DNA of 11,966 bases. It comes from Candidatus Competibacteraceae bacterium (GTDB lineage Bacteria > Pseudomonadota > Gammaproteobacteria > Competibacterales > Competibacteraceae). The notes under the pieces were generated by a model. The model searched no databases. It was not told the origin of the DNA and worked only from the letters and a program-made list of their open reading frames with translations. The position numbers and the translations under genes were made by a program. The stretch is from contig DPWB01000297.1 in assembly GCA_003527885.1 (NCBI GenBank), positions 1 to 11,966 of the forward strand, written 5' to 3'. Each line of letters opens with the position of its first letter. Positions within the stretch are counted from its first letter, which is position 1. Of the stretch, positions 1-6,425 are shown one piece after another.

Positions 1-966
1 CAGATCGACGGCAAAGCGGTTTGGGTGCGCGCGGACCGGCCGCAGCGGCGCGTGCTGGCCTATTACAAACCGGTCGGCGAAATGACGACCCGCCGCGACC
101 CCGAGGGTCGGCCCACGGTGTTCGACCGCTTGCCGTGGTTGCGCGACGGGCGCTGGGTCACGGTCGGCCGGCTCGATCTCAACACCCAGGGCCTGTTGCT
201 GCTAACCAACGACGGCGAGCTGGCGAATCGCCTGATGCACCCCTCATCGCAAATCGAGCGCGAGTATGCGGCGCGGGTGTTGGGTGCAGTCGCGCCGGAA
301 ACGCTCGGACGGCTCAGGATAGGCGTTCCGTTGGAGGATGGCGTGGCCCGCTTCGAGGCGATCCGCGATGTCGGCGGCGACGGGGCGAACCATTGGTATC
401 ACGTCGTTCTGCGTGAAGGGCGCAACCGGGAGGTGCGGCGCTTGTGGGAGTCGCAAGGGATTACGGTCAGCCGGCTGATCCGGGTCCGCTACGGGCCGGT
501 GGCCTTGCGCCGGGGCTTGCATCCGGGCCGCTGGGACGAGTTGGACGGGACGCAAATCGGGGCGTTGCTGGCCGCGGTAGGCTATCCCCCTGAGACGGCG
601 GATGCAGCGCCTGCGGGAGCGCCACACCCGTCCGGAACCGGCGGCGAGCGGCGCGGTCGGGTTCGCGGCAAAACTCCGGCGGTCGCGCCAGAAATCCGTC
701 ATCCCACTCCGGCGTCAACCGCCAAGCCGAACCGTTGGGAAGAAAGCCGAAAGGGCGCGCGCAATCAACGTCAGGAGCCACCGCAAACGAAGGCGGGTCG
801 ATCGGCCACGCCACAGCGTGCCGACCGGGGGGCGGCCGCTGCGCCGCGCGCTGTCTCCGATCCCTGGAATAACCGCTCCGGCACCGCGCGGGGTGGCGGC
901 GGACGCACCACAGCCGGCGGTTCCCGCCGCCCGCTCAATCCTGGGCGCGCACGATCTGGCCGGTGA
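1..966 (+). CDS. rluB: 23S rRNA pseudouridine synthase B (RluB), 5' end missing
   Basis: Isomerises a uridine in helix 89 of 23S rRNA to pseudouridine (known role of RluB). The reading frame is open from base 1, so the N-terminal S4 RNA-binding domain lies mostly upstream; the valine codon at base 25 is internal. The catalytic motif [18 protein letters not shown] is intact, with the nucleophilic Asp at visible residue 59. Further RluB-like signatures follow: [12 protein letters not shown], then [12 protein letters not shown] and [10 protein letters not shown]. After about visible residue 195 the fold ends and a roughly 125-residue tail rich in Arg, Gly, Pro and Ala continues to the TGA at 964-966; such basic tails occur in RluB and vary between species. 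The last 32 bases overlap the 3' end of the oppositely oriented dehydrogenase gene. RluE or RluF are less likely because of the [12 protein letters not shown] and SRLIRVRYG segments. Confidence 0.93.
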   Translation, partial: QIDGKAVWVRADRPQRRVLAYYKPVGEMTTRRDPEGRPTVFDRLPWLRDGRWVTVGRLDLNTQGLLLLTNDGELANRLMHPSSQIEREYAARVLGAVAPETLGRLRIGVPLEDGVARFEAIRDVGGDGANHWYHVVLREGRNREVRRLWESQGITVSRLIRVRYGPVALRRGLHPGRWDELDGTQIGALLAAVGYPPETADAAPAGAPHPSGTGGERRGRVRGKTPAVAPEIRHPTPASTAKPNRWEESRKGARNQRQEPPQTKAGRSATPQRADRGAAAAPRAVSDPWNNRSGTARGGGGRTTAGGSRRPLNPGRARSGR

Positions 967-1678
967 CGCCTTTGCTGTCCGGTCCTAACAGGTACAAATA
1001 AGCCGATAACACCGCTTCCGGGTCGGTCCATTCGGTGGCGGGGCGGCCCGGATAAGCCCGCAGGGTCAGGCCGGCGCGGACTTGGCCGGGGTCGATGCTG
1101 TTGACCCGGATCGGCGTGTTGGTTTCCAGTTCGCTGGCCAGTATTTTCATCAGCGTTTCGGCGCCGCCCTTGGCCGCCGCGTAAGCGCCCCAATACGCCC
1201 GGCCCTCCTCGCTGGCCCGGTCGGCGGTAAAGACCACCGAGGCGTCGGCGGAACGGTTCAACAGGCCCAGCAACGCCCGCGTCAGCAAGAAGGGCGCGTT
1301 CAGGTTGACCTGCAAGACCCGATACCAGAGTTCGATGTCGTAATTGGCCAGCGGCGTCAGGCCCTCGAACAACGTGGCGTTGTGCAGCAGACCGTCCAAT
1401 CGACCAAATTCGGTTTCCAAGACCTGCGCCAGATCGGCGTAGTCTTTGGCGTTCGCCCCTTCCAAATTCATCGGGTAGATCGCCGGTTTAGGGGCGCCCG
1501 CCTGCTCGATTTCGTCGTAGATTTGCTCCAGCTTGCGGATCGTGCGGCCGAGCAGGATGACAGTCGCACCGTGAAGGGCCAGCCGACGGGCGACGAGGCG
1601 GCCGAGGCCGTCGCCCGCGCCGGTCACCAGAACGACTCGATTTCTGAGCAAATCGATGACAGCTTGGTAATCTTTCAT
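935..1678 (-). CDS. yciK: YciK-like short-chain dehydrogenase/reductase, catalytic Ser replaced
   Basis: A 247-residue classical-length SDR with a Rossmann fold. The NAD(P)-binding motif TGAGDGLG is at residues 19-26, the structural Asn in VNLNAP is N125, and the YxxxK pair is Y166/K170 in [10 protein letters not shown]. The surroundings (GRAYWGAYA, a C-terminal [11 protein letters not shown]) match the YciK subfamily, whose substrate is unknown. Odd: the residue 13 before the catalytic Tyr, normally Ser, is Asp153, and the usual NNAG is HNAT (residues 99-102). Activity is therefore uncertain, or relies on a neighbour such as S156. Start ATG at 1676-1678 has AAGG seven bases upstream (plus-strand 1686-1689). 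It lies 38 bases downstream of the squalene-synthase-like gene on the same strand, so the two probably form an operon. The stop TGA (935-937) lies inside rluB. Confidence 0.85.
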   Translation of the reverse strand: MKDYQAVIDLLRNRVVLVTGAGDGLGRLVARRLALHGATVILLGRTIRKLEQIYDEIEQAGAPKPAIYPMNLEGANAKDYADLAQVLETEFGRLDGLLHNATLFEGLTPLANYDIELWYRVLQVNLNAPFLLTRALLGLLNRSADASVVFTADRASEEGRAYWGAYAAAKGGAETLMKILASELETNTPIRVNSIDPGQVRAGLTLRAYPGRPATEWTDPEAVLSAYLYLLGPDSKGVTGQIVRAQD

Positions 1679-1716
1679 GGTGGTACCTTATGTCCCACTG
1701 AAATGGATAAAAGAGT

Positions 1717-2586
1717 TTATTCTGTCACCTTTGCGGGGTGATAGTGCTGCTTTTCGCGGCGTCGCAACCGCCAGGCCAACCACAGCTTGCGCACGGGCGT
1801 CAGCTGAATGCGCCGTTCCAACAGCCGATAGCCGTCCTCGGCGATCTCGGCCAGCAGCGCCAGCGCCAGTTCGAGCCGGATCAGCAGGGGATATTGCGCG
1901 TAGCGGTCCTCGTCCGGTAGCTGGCGCAAGGCCCGCTGGTGGGCATCGCGGATCCGCTCGGCCTGAGCCGCGAACAGCCGGCGCAGACGCTCCGGGGTCT
2001 GCGCGGCCAACAGATCGCTCGGCCGCACGTCGTAGCGCTGCATTTCATCTTCGGGCAGATAGACTCGCCCGAGTTGGGCATACCGGCGAACCTCGTATAG
2101 AAATTCCAACAACAGCAACATCGTGCCGGCGTCGTGCGCGAACCGGGGCGTGCCGCGCCGATTCCGATAATTCAGGATTTCCGCCGCCAGCAAGGCCGGT
2201 ATGCTGCCCCTGCGGTGGGCGTATAAGCTCAATTCGCTGAAGCTCGGATAAGCGCCGTCATCCACATCCATCGCAGCCCCGTCCGCAATCTCTCGAAAGT
2301 ACTCCTCGGGCAGATTGAAGGCGCTCACATGCGGTTGCAAAGCGACCGTGACAGGGTGTTGCGGTTTACCCACAAACAGGCGACCGATTTCGTCACGCCA
2401 CCAGTCCAATTTGGCTCGTCCAACACTGGAATCCTGGCACTGATCGACAATTTGCGTGACCTCTAGCTCGAACGCCTTGACCGCGATCAAGGCTTGACGG
2501 CGCGCCAGCGGCAGCCCCAACAAGCTATAACGAAAATCCGAACCTGGCGGCGCCGCCAGGTTGTAGCAATAATCATCGGGAGTCAT
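1717..2586 (-). CDS. Squalene/phytoene synthase-family protein with degenerate Asp motifs
   Basis: A 289-residue all-helical protein of the squalene/phytoene synthase superfamily. Family marks are AKLDWWRDEI (58-67), HPVTVAL (77-83), RRGSIPALLAAEIL (125-138) and LGRVYLPEDEM (172-182). Active enzymes condense two prenyl diphosphates using two Asp-rich motifs that bind Mg-diphosphate. Here the first, normally DxxxD, reads TQIVD (44-48), and the second, normally DVxED before the RGRVYLP segment, reads EVRRY (165-169). Both key first aspartates are lost, so head-to-head condensation is doubtful. The same situation is known for mitochondrial NDUFAF6, a complex I assembly factor, and a non-enzymatic assembly role is one possibility (inference). 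The ATG at 2584-2586 has no clear Shine-Dalgarno and directly abuts an 11-base inverted-repeat arm. It is the upstream gene of a likely operon with the SDR. Confidence 0.8.
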   Translation of the reverse strand: MTPDDYCYNLAAPPGSDFRYSLLGLPLARRQALIAVKAFELEVTQIVDQCQDSSVGRAKLDWWRDEIGRLFVGKPQHPVTVALQPHVSAFNLPEEYFREIADGAAMDVDDGAYPSFSELSLYAHRRGSIPALLAAEILNYRNRRGTPRFAHDAGTMLLLLEFLYEVRRYAQLGRVYLPEDEMQRYDVRPSDLLAAQTPERLRRLFAAQAERIRDAHQRALRQLPDEDRYAQYPLLIRLELALALLAEIAEDGYRLLERRIQLTPVRKLWLAWRLRRREKQHYHPAKVTE

Positions 2587-2662
2587 CGATTCGCCGGTCG
2601 CTTGAGGGCGGTGGTTCGGTCCTCCACCCAGCCAATCGTTGCGTTCGGGAGCCGGCGAATCG
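2587..2662 (-). repeat. 11-bp inverted repeat ending at the start codon of the squalene-synthase-like gene
   Basis: CGATTCGCCGG (2587-2597) and CCGGCGAATCG (2652-2662) are perfect reverse complements separated by 54 bases. In the minus-strand mRNA the second arm ends at the base just before the ATG, where the ribosome-binding site should be and where no Shine-Dalgarno is visible. If transcription starts upstream of 2662, the stem would mask the initiation region. The pairing is seen directly; a regulatory role is inference. Confidence 0.45.
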
Positions 2663-2672
2663 CAATAGGCAC

Positions 2673-2696
2673 GTTATTTGCCTTACAGCAAATAAC
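2673..2696. promoter_or_regulatory. Perfect 9-bp palindrome in the divergent promoter region (candidate operator)
   Basis: GTTATTTGC, six bases (CTTACA), then GCAAATAAC: a perfect A/T-rich dyad in an otherwise G+C-rich region. It lies between the divergent genes starting at 2586 (-) and 2731 (+), 34 bases before the latter. No T-run follows on either strand, which argues against an intrinsic terminator. A weak minus-strand promoter (TTGCTG, then TATTGC after 18 bases) would overlap it. An operator for a dimeric repressor fits the spacing; the regulator is unknown. Confidence 0.45.
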
Positions 2697-2730
2697 TTCT
2701 TCGAATACTCGTTGCGAAGCGAGGCCTATC

Positions 2731-2916
2731 ATGATGACCATTGGCGATATCAATAAGTTGCCGGAATACGAGCGAGCCGTTACGCGCGCGTCCTACCACT
2801 ACTATCGCGCCTTGTTGCACGGGGTTCCCGTCGCAACGCGACAGCGGTTGCGGCAGTCCTGGCTGAGCGAAATGCGGCGGCGCTGGCCGGACGCTTGTAA
2901 CGGCGCTCGGGCTTGA
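2731..2916 (+). CDS. Small hypothetical protein, 61 residues
   Basis: I do not recognise the family. The product is short, basic and predicted mainly helical, with Arg/Tyr/Trp-rich segments ASYHYYRALLHGV, RQRLRQSW and MRRRWPDA, and no signal peptide or membrane segment. The reading frame is open further upstream, but the ATG at 2731 is preferred because GAGG sits at 2721-2724, six bases before it; the next codon is also ATG, so initiation could be at 2734. The codons use G/C in the third position much as the neighbours do. It is the only plus-strand gene between two minus-strand operons, has its own palindromic promoter region, and is followed by an interrupted hairpin. Function cannot be inferred. 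Confidence 0.55.
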   Translation: MMTIGDINKLPEYERAVTRASYHYYRALLHGVPVATRQRLRQSWLSEMRRRWPDACNGARA

Positions 2917-2919
2917 TTC

Positions 2920-2952
2920 CGCGAAAACCGGCCTTCTCCCGGTTGGACCGCG
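2920..2952. terminator. Interrupted hairpin between convergent genes (possible bidirectional terminator)
   Basis: CGCG, AA, AACCGG, a loop, CCGGTT, GGAC, CGCG: a 6-bp core stem (2926-2931 with 2939-2944) plus an outer 4-bp stem. It fills most of the 47-base gap between the small ORF (stop 2914-2916) and the DUF4124 gene (stop 2964-2966). No U-run is present on either strand, so it is only a candidate. Confidence 0.3.
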
Positions 2953-2963
2953 CAAGATGAGAG

Positions 2964-3422
2964 TTACTTGCGTGGTTGCAATTCTTGCAATATGTCCCGG
3001 TTATCCACGCTCAGCGGATTGAAGGGCACCGTCGACAGCGAGCTGTCGTCTTCCTTTAATTCCTTGGCGGGAATATCGGCGGGCGGTTGGGCGCCATAGT
3101 GGACTTTGCCTTGGCGGTCGGTCCAGGTATAGATCTGCTTGGTCGGCTGCACGACGACCGGTTTGGCGTTGAGCTCGACGGCCTGCACCGGCTGGTTTTC
3201 GGGCCGGCGATTGCTGTAATGCACGCGTCCCGACCCATCCTTCCACCTATAGACACCCTCCTCGGCAACGATCGAACCGCTATGCAAGGCCAGCAGAAAA
3301 GCGCCCAGTAGCGGAGCGGGCCACCCGCCGGCCAAAGGATGGACCGCCGCGCGCCGGCGGGCTGGGGGAAACCGGGGGAAATAGCGCAACCCATTAAATC
3401 CGTCGCTGTGATGGCCATTCAT
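2964..3422 (-). CDS. Exported protein with two DUF4124 repeats
   Basis: A 152-residue protein with an Arg-rich N-terminus (R22-R24), a hydrophobic stretch PLLGAFLLALHSGSIVA (37-53) and likely signal cleavage near VAEE, so periplasmic or envelope located. Two tandem DUF4124-type units follow: GVYRWKDGSGRVHYS (56-70) and QIYTWTDRQGKVHYG (96-110). DUF4124 is a common small proteobacterial envelope domain of unknown function; the pattern is an aromatic-rich beta unit with W-x-D-x-x-G-x-V-H-Y. The ATG at 3420-3422 is chosen over an upstream TTG (3447-3449) because AGGA lies eight bases before it and the signal peptide is then less far from the N-terminus. The N-region is still unusually long. The start overlaps the end of the universal stress protein gene by 29 bases, suggesting translational coupling. 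The second unit ends in an acidic, Ser-rich tail. Confidence 0.75.
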   Translation of the reverse strand: MNGHHSDGFNGLRYFPRFPPARRRAAVHPLAGGWPAPLLGAFLLALHSGSIVAEEGVYRWKDGSGRVHYSNRRPENQPVQAVELNAKPVVVQPTKQIYTWTDRQGKVHYGAQPPADIPAKELKEDDSSLSTVPFNPLSVDNRDILQELQPRK

Positions 3423-3921
3423 TGTCCGGGTCCTGAACGAAGGGAACAATCAGGACCGGCCGCCTCGAACTCAGGGTAATCCGACGGGTGGTCGAACCCA
3501 GGACGGCGTTGCCCAACGCATTGGACCCGGCGTGCGTGCCCATGGTGATCAAGTCGGCGTTGCAGCGGTCGGCCTCGCGCAAGATGGCTTCGTGCGGAAC
3601 CCCGCTGACGACGCGGATTTCCGAGATGACTTGGGTTTGTTCGAGGGTCGATCCGAGTTCTTCGGCGCAGAACGTTTCCAGGCGCCGGTGGAATTTTTCC
3701 AGGATGCCGCCGGTGGCTTCACGGTGCAACTCTTCCACCTTGTCGGGCGACAAGTAGTTGTCCATCAGGAAGCGGACGGAGCTGCTCAGCGGTTCGACCA
3801 CGTGCAGCAGGACGATCTTGGCATCGTGCTGTTTGGCCAGTTCGACCGTAAAGCGCAACACCGGTCGGGTGTAGGGGCTCAACGCCGTGGTGTACAGGAT
3901 AGTTTTGATCTGGGGGGACAT
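3394..3921 (-). CDS. Universal stress protein (UspA family)
   Basis: A 175-residue single Usp domain, cytoplasmic. The N-terminal strand KTILYTTALSPYTRPVLRFT starts the fold, followed by KIVLLHVVEP (35-44) and DLITMGTHAG (123-132). The nucleotide loop reads GTHAGSNALGNAVLGS (128-143); the usual G-2x-G-9x-G(S/T) ATP motif is disturbed, with Ala at the second Gly position and one extra residue before the final GS. ATP binding is therefore likely but not certain. The strand RPVLIVPF (154-161) completes the domain. ATG at 3919-3921 has GGAG seven bases upstream (plus-strand 3929-3932). It is the first gene of a two-gene minus-strand unit with the DUF4124 protein. Such proteins usually respond to growth arrest or energy stress; nothing in this sequence specifies the stimulus. 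Confidence 0.88.
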   Translation of the reverse strand: MSPQIKTILYTTALSPYTRPVLRFTVELAKQHDAKIVLLHVVEPLSSSVRFLMDNYLSPDKVEELHREATGGILEKFHRRLETFCAEELGSTLEQTQVISEIRVVSGVPHEAILREADRCNADLITMGTHAGSNALGNAVLGSTTRRITLSSRRPVLIVPFVQDPDNEWPSQRRI

Positions 3922-4004
3922 GCTCGCGCTCCGAACGGGTTGGAAAGACCGAATGGGACAGCCGGTTGCTCAACCTGCTCCAAGCAATGGCCGTGCCCGC
4001 CGAT

Positions 4005-4034
4005 AGCCTAATTCTAATCTTGTCCCTCTTGCAA
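4005..4034 (-). promoter_or_regulatory. Weak sigma70-like promoter candidate for the universal stress operon
   Basis: On the minus strand TTGCAA (4029-4034) is followed after 18 bases by TAGGCT (4005-4010), about 84 bases before the start codon of the stress protein gene. Each box is only a partial match, so this is a position guess. The rest of 3922-4161 shows no other gene or clear structure. Confidence 0.25.
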
Positions 4035-4161
4035 TCGGGCTTTGTGAAACTCGCCCAAAGCCGATCAGCTTCAGTCTTTTCCCTGGCGGTCGATATTTGA
4101 GGTGAAGGCGCCCGTTTGTTTGATGGCTTCCGTGGAATGATTCATGCCCGAGGTATTCGCG

Positions 4162-5244
4162 ATGAAGATTAGCGGTTCGACGATGCAATTAGCCAGCCAA
4201 CATGTCTCTATCGCGAAGCATGAAGCCAAGGAATCGTTGCGGGTGTGGGTCGGCGACCGCCGGCCGGATTTTGAAGGGGGCGGCCAAGCCATCCGAGAAC
4301 GACCGAAGGCCAACGCGATGGCGCTTTCAGAGGCCGCCTGCCGCATTCGGCCGGCCAAGCAGCTCGCGTCAGCGGAGGCGGACTTGCAGCCAAACGATGA
4401 GCCGAAGATCGCACTGATCGTACGCATGGTCGAAATGCTGACCGGCAAAAAGCTCAAGCTGATTTCTCCCAAAGCATTCGATGAGGCATTGAGCGCGGCT
4501 CGGCAACAAACCCAAAAGACGGTCGAGGCTTTACCGGGTCCACCAAATCCAGTTCAGGCTACCCCGGAACGTGCCGGCTTCGGTATTGAATACGATTATT
4601 CCGAACGCTACCACGAAGCCGAATGGACCAGTTTTTCGGCGGCAGGCGCCATAAGGACGCAGGATGGCGCGGAACTCGCCTTCTCGGTCGATCTCCGCAT
4701 GAGCCGGGAATTTCTGCGCGAGCAGAGTGTGAGCGTGCGCGCCGGCGACGCCAAGCTCAAGGATCCGTTGGTATTGAATTTTTCGGGTAACGCCGCTGAA
4801 TTGACCGAAACCCGGTTCAGCTTCGATATCGACTCCGACGGTCGAACCGAGCAACTGGCCTTCGTCGGGGCCAACAGCGGCTTTTTGGCGTTGGATCGCA
4901 ACGACGATGGCGCCATCAACGACGGCCGGGAACTGTTTGGCCCGACCACCGGCCAAGGTTTCAAGGAGCTGGCGGCCTACGATGGCGACGGCAATCGGTG
5001 GATCGACGAAAACGACGCGATCTATCAAAAACTGCGCATTTGGTCCAAGGACGCCGGAGGGCGCGACCAGTTGGTTGCGCTCGGCCAGCGCGGAGTGGGC
5101 GCCGTTTATCTGGGGCATGTGAGCAGCCCGTTCGCGCTTAAAGACGGCCAGGGCGTCTTAAGGGGCCAAATCCGCGATTCAGGGGTTTTTCTACAGGAAA
5201 GTGGAGCGGCTGGAACGCTCCAGCAGATCGATTTAACCGTGTAA
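4162..5244 (+). CDS. Hypothetical protein with Asp-rich calcium-binding-like loops
   Basis: A 360-residue protein with no signal peptide or membrane segment. The N-terminus (KISGSTMQLASQHVSIAKH, then LRVWVGDRRPDFEG) is followed by a variable Ala/Arg/Gln-rich region. The C-terminal third carries EF-hand or dockerin-like acidic loops: FDIDSDGRTEQL (Asp at 224, 226), LDRNDDGAINDGRELFGP (from 244) and AAYDGDGNRWIDENDAI (from 273), then LRIWSKDAGG. This arrangement recurs in uncharacterised gammaproteobacterial proteins annotated as EF-hand or VCBS-like. Calcium binding is likely; function is unknown. The ATG at 4162 is preferred over 4144 because GAGG lies eight bases upstream (4150-4153) and 4144 has only a weak site. 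A strong hairpin 43 bases past the stop marks the end of its transcript. Confidence 0.8.
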   Translation: MKISGSTMQLASQHVSIAKHEAKESLRVWVGDRRPDFEGGGQAIRERPKANAMALSEAACRIRPAKQLASAEADLQPNDEPKIALIVRMVEMLTGKKLKLISPKAFDEALSAARQQTQKTVEALPGPPNPVQATPERAGFGIEYDYSERYHEAEWTSFSAAGAIRTQDGAELAFSVDLRMSREFLREQSVSVRAGDAKLKDPLVLNFSGNAAELTETRFSFDIDSDGRTEQLAFVGANSGFLALDRNDDGAINDGRELFGPTTGQGFKELAAYDGDGNRWIDENDAIYQKLRIWSKDAGGRDQLVALGQRGVGAVYLGHVSSPFALKDGQGVLRGQIRDSGVFLQESGAAGTLQQIDLTV

Positions 5245-5287
5245 GCAATCACTCTCTAAACCCTCTATTTCTCCTATCCGCCATAGA

Positions 5288-5310
5288 GACCGGCTCAGAT
5301 TGAGCCGGTC
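5288..5310 (+). terminator. Strong GC hairpin after the calcium-loop gene
   Basis: GACCGGCTCA, loop GAT, TGAGCCGGTC: a perfect 10-bp stem with a three-base loop, 43 bases past the stop at 5244. No U-tract follows, so it may stabilise the mRNA end or act with Rho rather than as a classical intrinsic terminator. Confidence 0.5.
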
Positions 5311-5542
5311 CAGACGACCATTTCGAGTACCGCTGAAATGGGGCTTGACGAGAAATTTTAAGCAAGTTATTGATATAAAAATAATATCTAAGCTTGGCTC
5401 GCTTTTTGCGCTCAGCCTTCTCGGGCATATCGCAGCCGACGGATCAAGGTCACTATTGTCTCTCCGAGAAGACTGCGATTGTTGGAGCCGGCCGCAACCG
5501 GATCATTTAAATCATTTAAATCATTGGCCGAGAGTCATCACC
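5311..5542 (+). promoter_or_regulatory. AT-rich leader region of the metallopeptidase block
   Basis: A 232-base stretch with no recognised gene. 5341-5400 contains only 19 G/C of 60, the most A/T-rich part of the window. TTGACG (5345-5350) followed after 17 bases by TATTGA (5368-5373) is a possible weak promoter. It runs into the near-palindrome GATAT, seven A/T bases, ATATC (5372-5388), which could be an operator. The frame of the downstream gene stays open through this whole region and encodes a hydrophobic stretch, so part of it may be, or once was, coding. Confidence 0.35.
5502..5525 (+). repeat. Short 9-bp tandem repeat upstream of the first metallopeptidase gene
   Basis: ATCATTTAA at 5502-5510 and 5511-5519, then a partial third copy ATCATT at 5520-5525. 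It lies 17 bases before the ATG at 5543. The unit is three codons long, so copy-number change by slippage would keep frame in the upstream extension. It could alter spacing or accessibility of the ribosome site. Confidence 0.6.
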
Positions 5543-6010
5543 ATGAAACTGTCCGACGATACCGCGAAAAAATTTCCGAAAATGCTTTACTACGTAAAAA
5601 TCAATATGCCGCAAGTGGCCGAGGTCCAAAAGATCGTCAACGCTATTCAGAAGCTGGCGGGAAAAACGACCAAGGAAACCATCAAAAACGCATTGAAATG
5701 GGGCCAGGGCCCGACCATTACCGTGGTAAAAAATCTGCGCTGCGCCGGTAAGAAAGCTTACGGTTGCTACACATGGAATTCCGATGAGTTGCGCGTCGAT
5801 GAAAAATTAGTGAAGGATTTCGAAGCCGGCAAGGGCTTGGTCAGTATGAAAAACGGCAAGCAGGTCTATTTGCTTGGGGTGACGATCCTGCACGAGCTGA
5901 CGCACTGGGCCGATGCTCAGGATGGCGTCGATGATGCGGTGCCGGGAGATCCTTCGAACGAAGAAGGTGAGGCCTACGAGAAAGGCGTTTACGGCGAAGT
6001 GCTGGGCTAA
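5543..6010 (+). CDS. HExxH zinc metallopeptidase-like protein, possible secreted toxin
   Basis: A 155-residue single-domain protein. TILHELTHWADAQDG carries the zinc site H117-E118-x-x-H121, and a C-terminal acidic patch EEGEAYEKGVYG (from E140) could supply the third ligand (E143 or E146), as in gluzincin-type enzymes. The layout (helix with HELTHW, DGVDD, then E-rich helix ending in YG at the C-terminus) resembles the small metallopeptidase toxins of polymorphic toxin and T6SS cargo sets; that assignment is from memory and not verified. C67 and C75 are eight apart and could form a disulfide outside the cytoplasm. No signal peptide follows this ATG. The Shine-Dalgarno is weak, and the frame is open back to 5300, so a longer N-terminus is possible. 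The stop overlaps a downstream ATG as TAATG, and G+C is low (25/60 in 5581-5640). Confidence 0.7.
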   Translation: MKLSDDTAKKFPKMLYYVKINMPQVAEVQKIVNAIQKLAGKTTKETIKNALKWGQGPTITVVKNLRCAGKKAYGCYTWNSDELRVDEKLVKDFEAGKGLVSMKNGKQVYLLGVTILHELTHWADAQDGVDDAVPGDPSNEEGEAYEKGVYGEVLG

Positions 6011-6042
6011 TGTGGCGTGATGCTGGAGAAGGGCGGCTAGCG

Positions 6043-6411
6043 ATGAAAAATGTTTCCCACGACCTGATGTTGTTGTTGGTGTTGACGGTCGGCATCGCGT
6101 CGGCGCAAGCCGATGACGCGAGACACTCGGCACGGCCGGTCCTGCCGAGCCATCTGGGCCATGTGACATTCGCCGGGTCCGATGGATCGACTTGCCAAAA
6201 GGCGATCACCGTCAGAAACGCCGCCAACAACATGGAAGGGATAGCGGCTGAAAAAGCGTGGGTTGCCTGGAAGTATCCGAAAGCGAAGGTAACAGGACAG
6301 GCGGTGAGCGGCGCCGGTAAAAAAACCTTCGATACGCTGGAAATCGAAACCACCCACGGCGAATCAAAGACCGTTTGTTTCGATATTACCGACTTCTTCG
6401 GGCAGTGGTGA
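6043..6411 (+). CDS. Small exported protein, candidate immunity partner of the metallopeptidase
   Basis: A 122-residue protein starting MKNVSHDLMLLLVLTVGIAS, a typical Sec signal peptide with likely cleavage after ASA or AQA near residue 22, so periplasmic. The mature part contains two cysteines, C51 (GSTCQKAITVRNAANN) and C112 (SKTVCFDITDFFGQW), which could form a disulfide, and a central EKAWVAWKYPKAKVTGQ. I do not recognise a named family. The ATG at 6043 is chosen because GGAGAAGGG (6025-6033) precedes it and it puts the signal peptide at the N-terminus. An in-frame ATG at 6010 overlaps the metallopeptidase stop (TAATG) and would add eleven residues. Tight coupling to an HExxH protein suggests a cognate inhibitor or immunity protein in the periplasm, as in T6SS effector pairs (inference). 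It might instead be a co-secreted substrate or accessory. Confidence 0.7.
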   Translation: MKNVSHDLMLLLVLTVGIASAQADDARHSARPVLPSHLGHVTFAGSDGSTCQKAITVRNAANNMEGIAAEKAWVAWKYPKAKVTGQAVSGAGKKTFDTLEIETTHGESKTVCFDITDFFGQW

Positions 6412-6425
6412 CGGCGCTGGCATGA

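Noticed and set aside
1082..1741. Plus-strand open frame antisense to the SDR gene
   Set aside because: The opposite strand carries the conserved SDR motifs; composition is that of a shadow frame.
3423..3449. Upstream TTG start for the DUF4124 protein
   Set aside because: The ATG at 3422 has a better-spaced ribosome site, and the TTG would lengthen an already long pre-signal region.
4060..4067. GCCGATCA resembling a sigma28 -10 element
   Set aside because: The expected TAAA element about 15 bases upstream is absent (TTTG instead).
6010..6042. ATG overlapping the metallopeptidase stop as start of the exported protein
   Set aside because: Usable, but it places eleven polar residues before the signal peptide; the ATG at 6043 has the better ribosome site. 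Kept only as an alternative.
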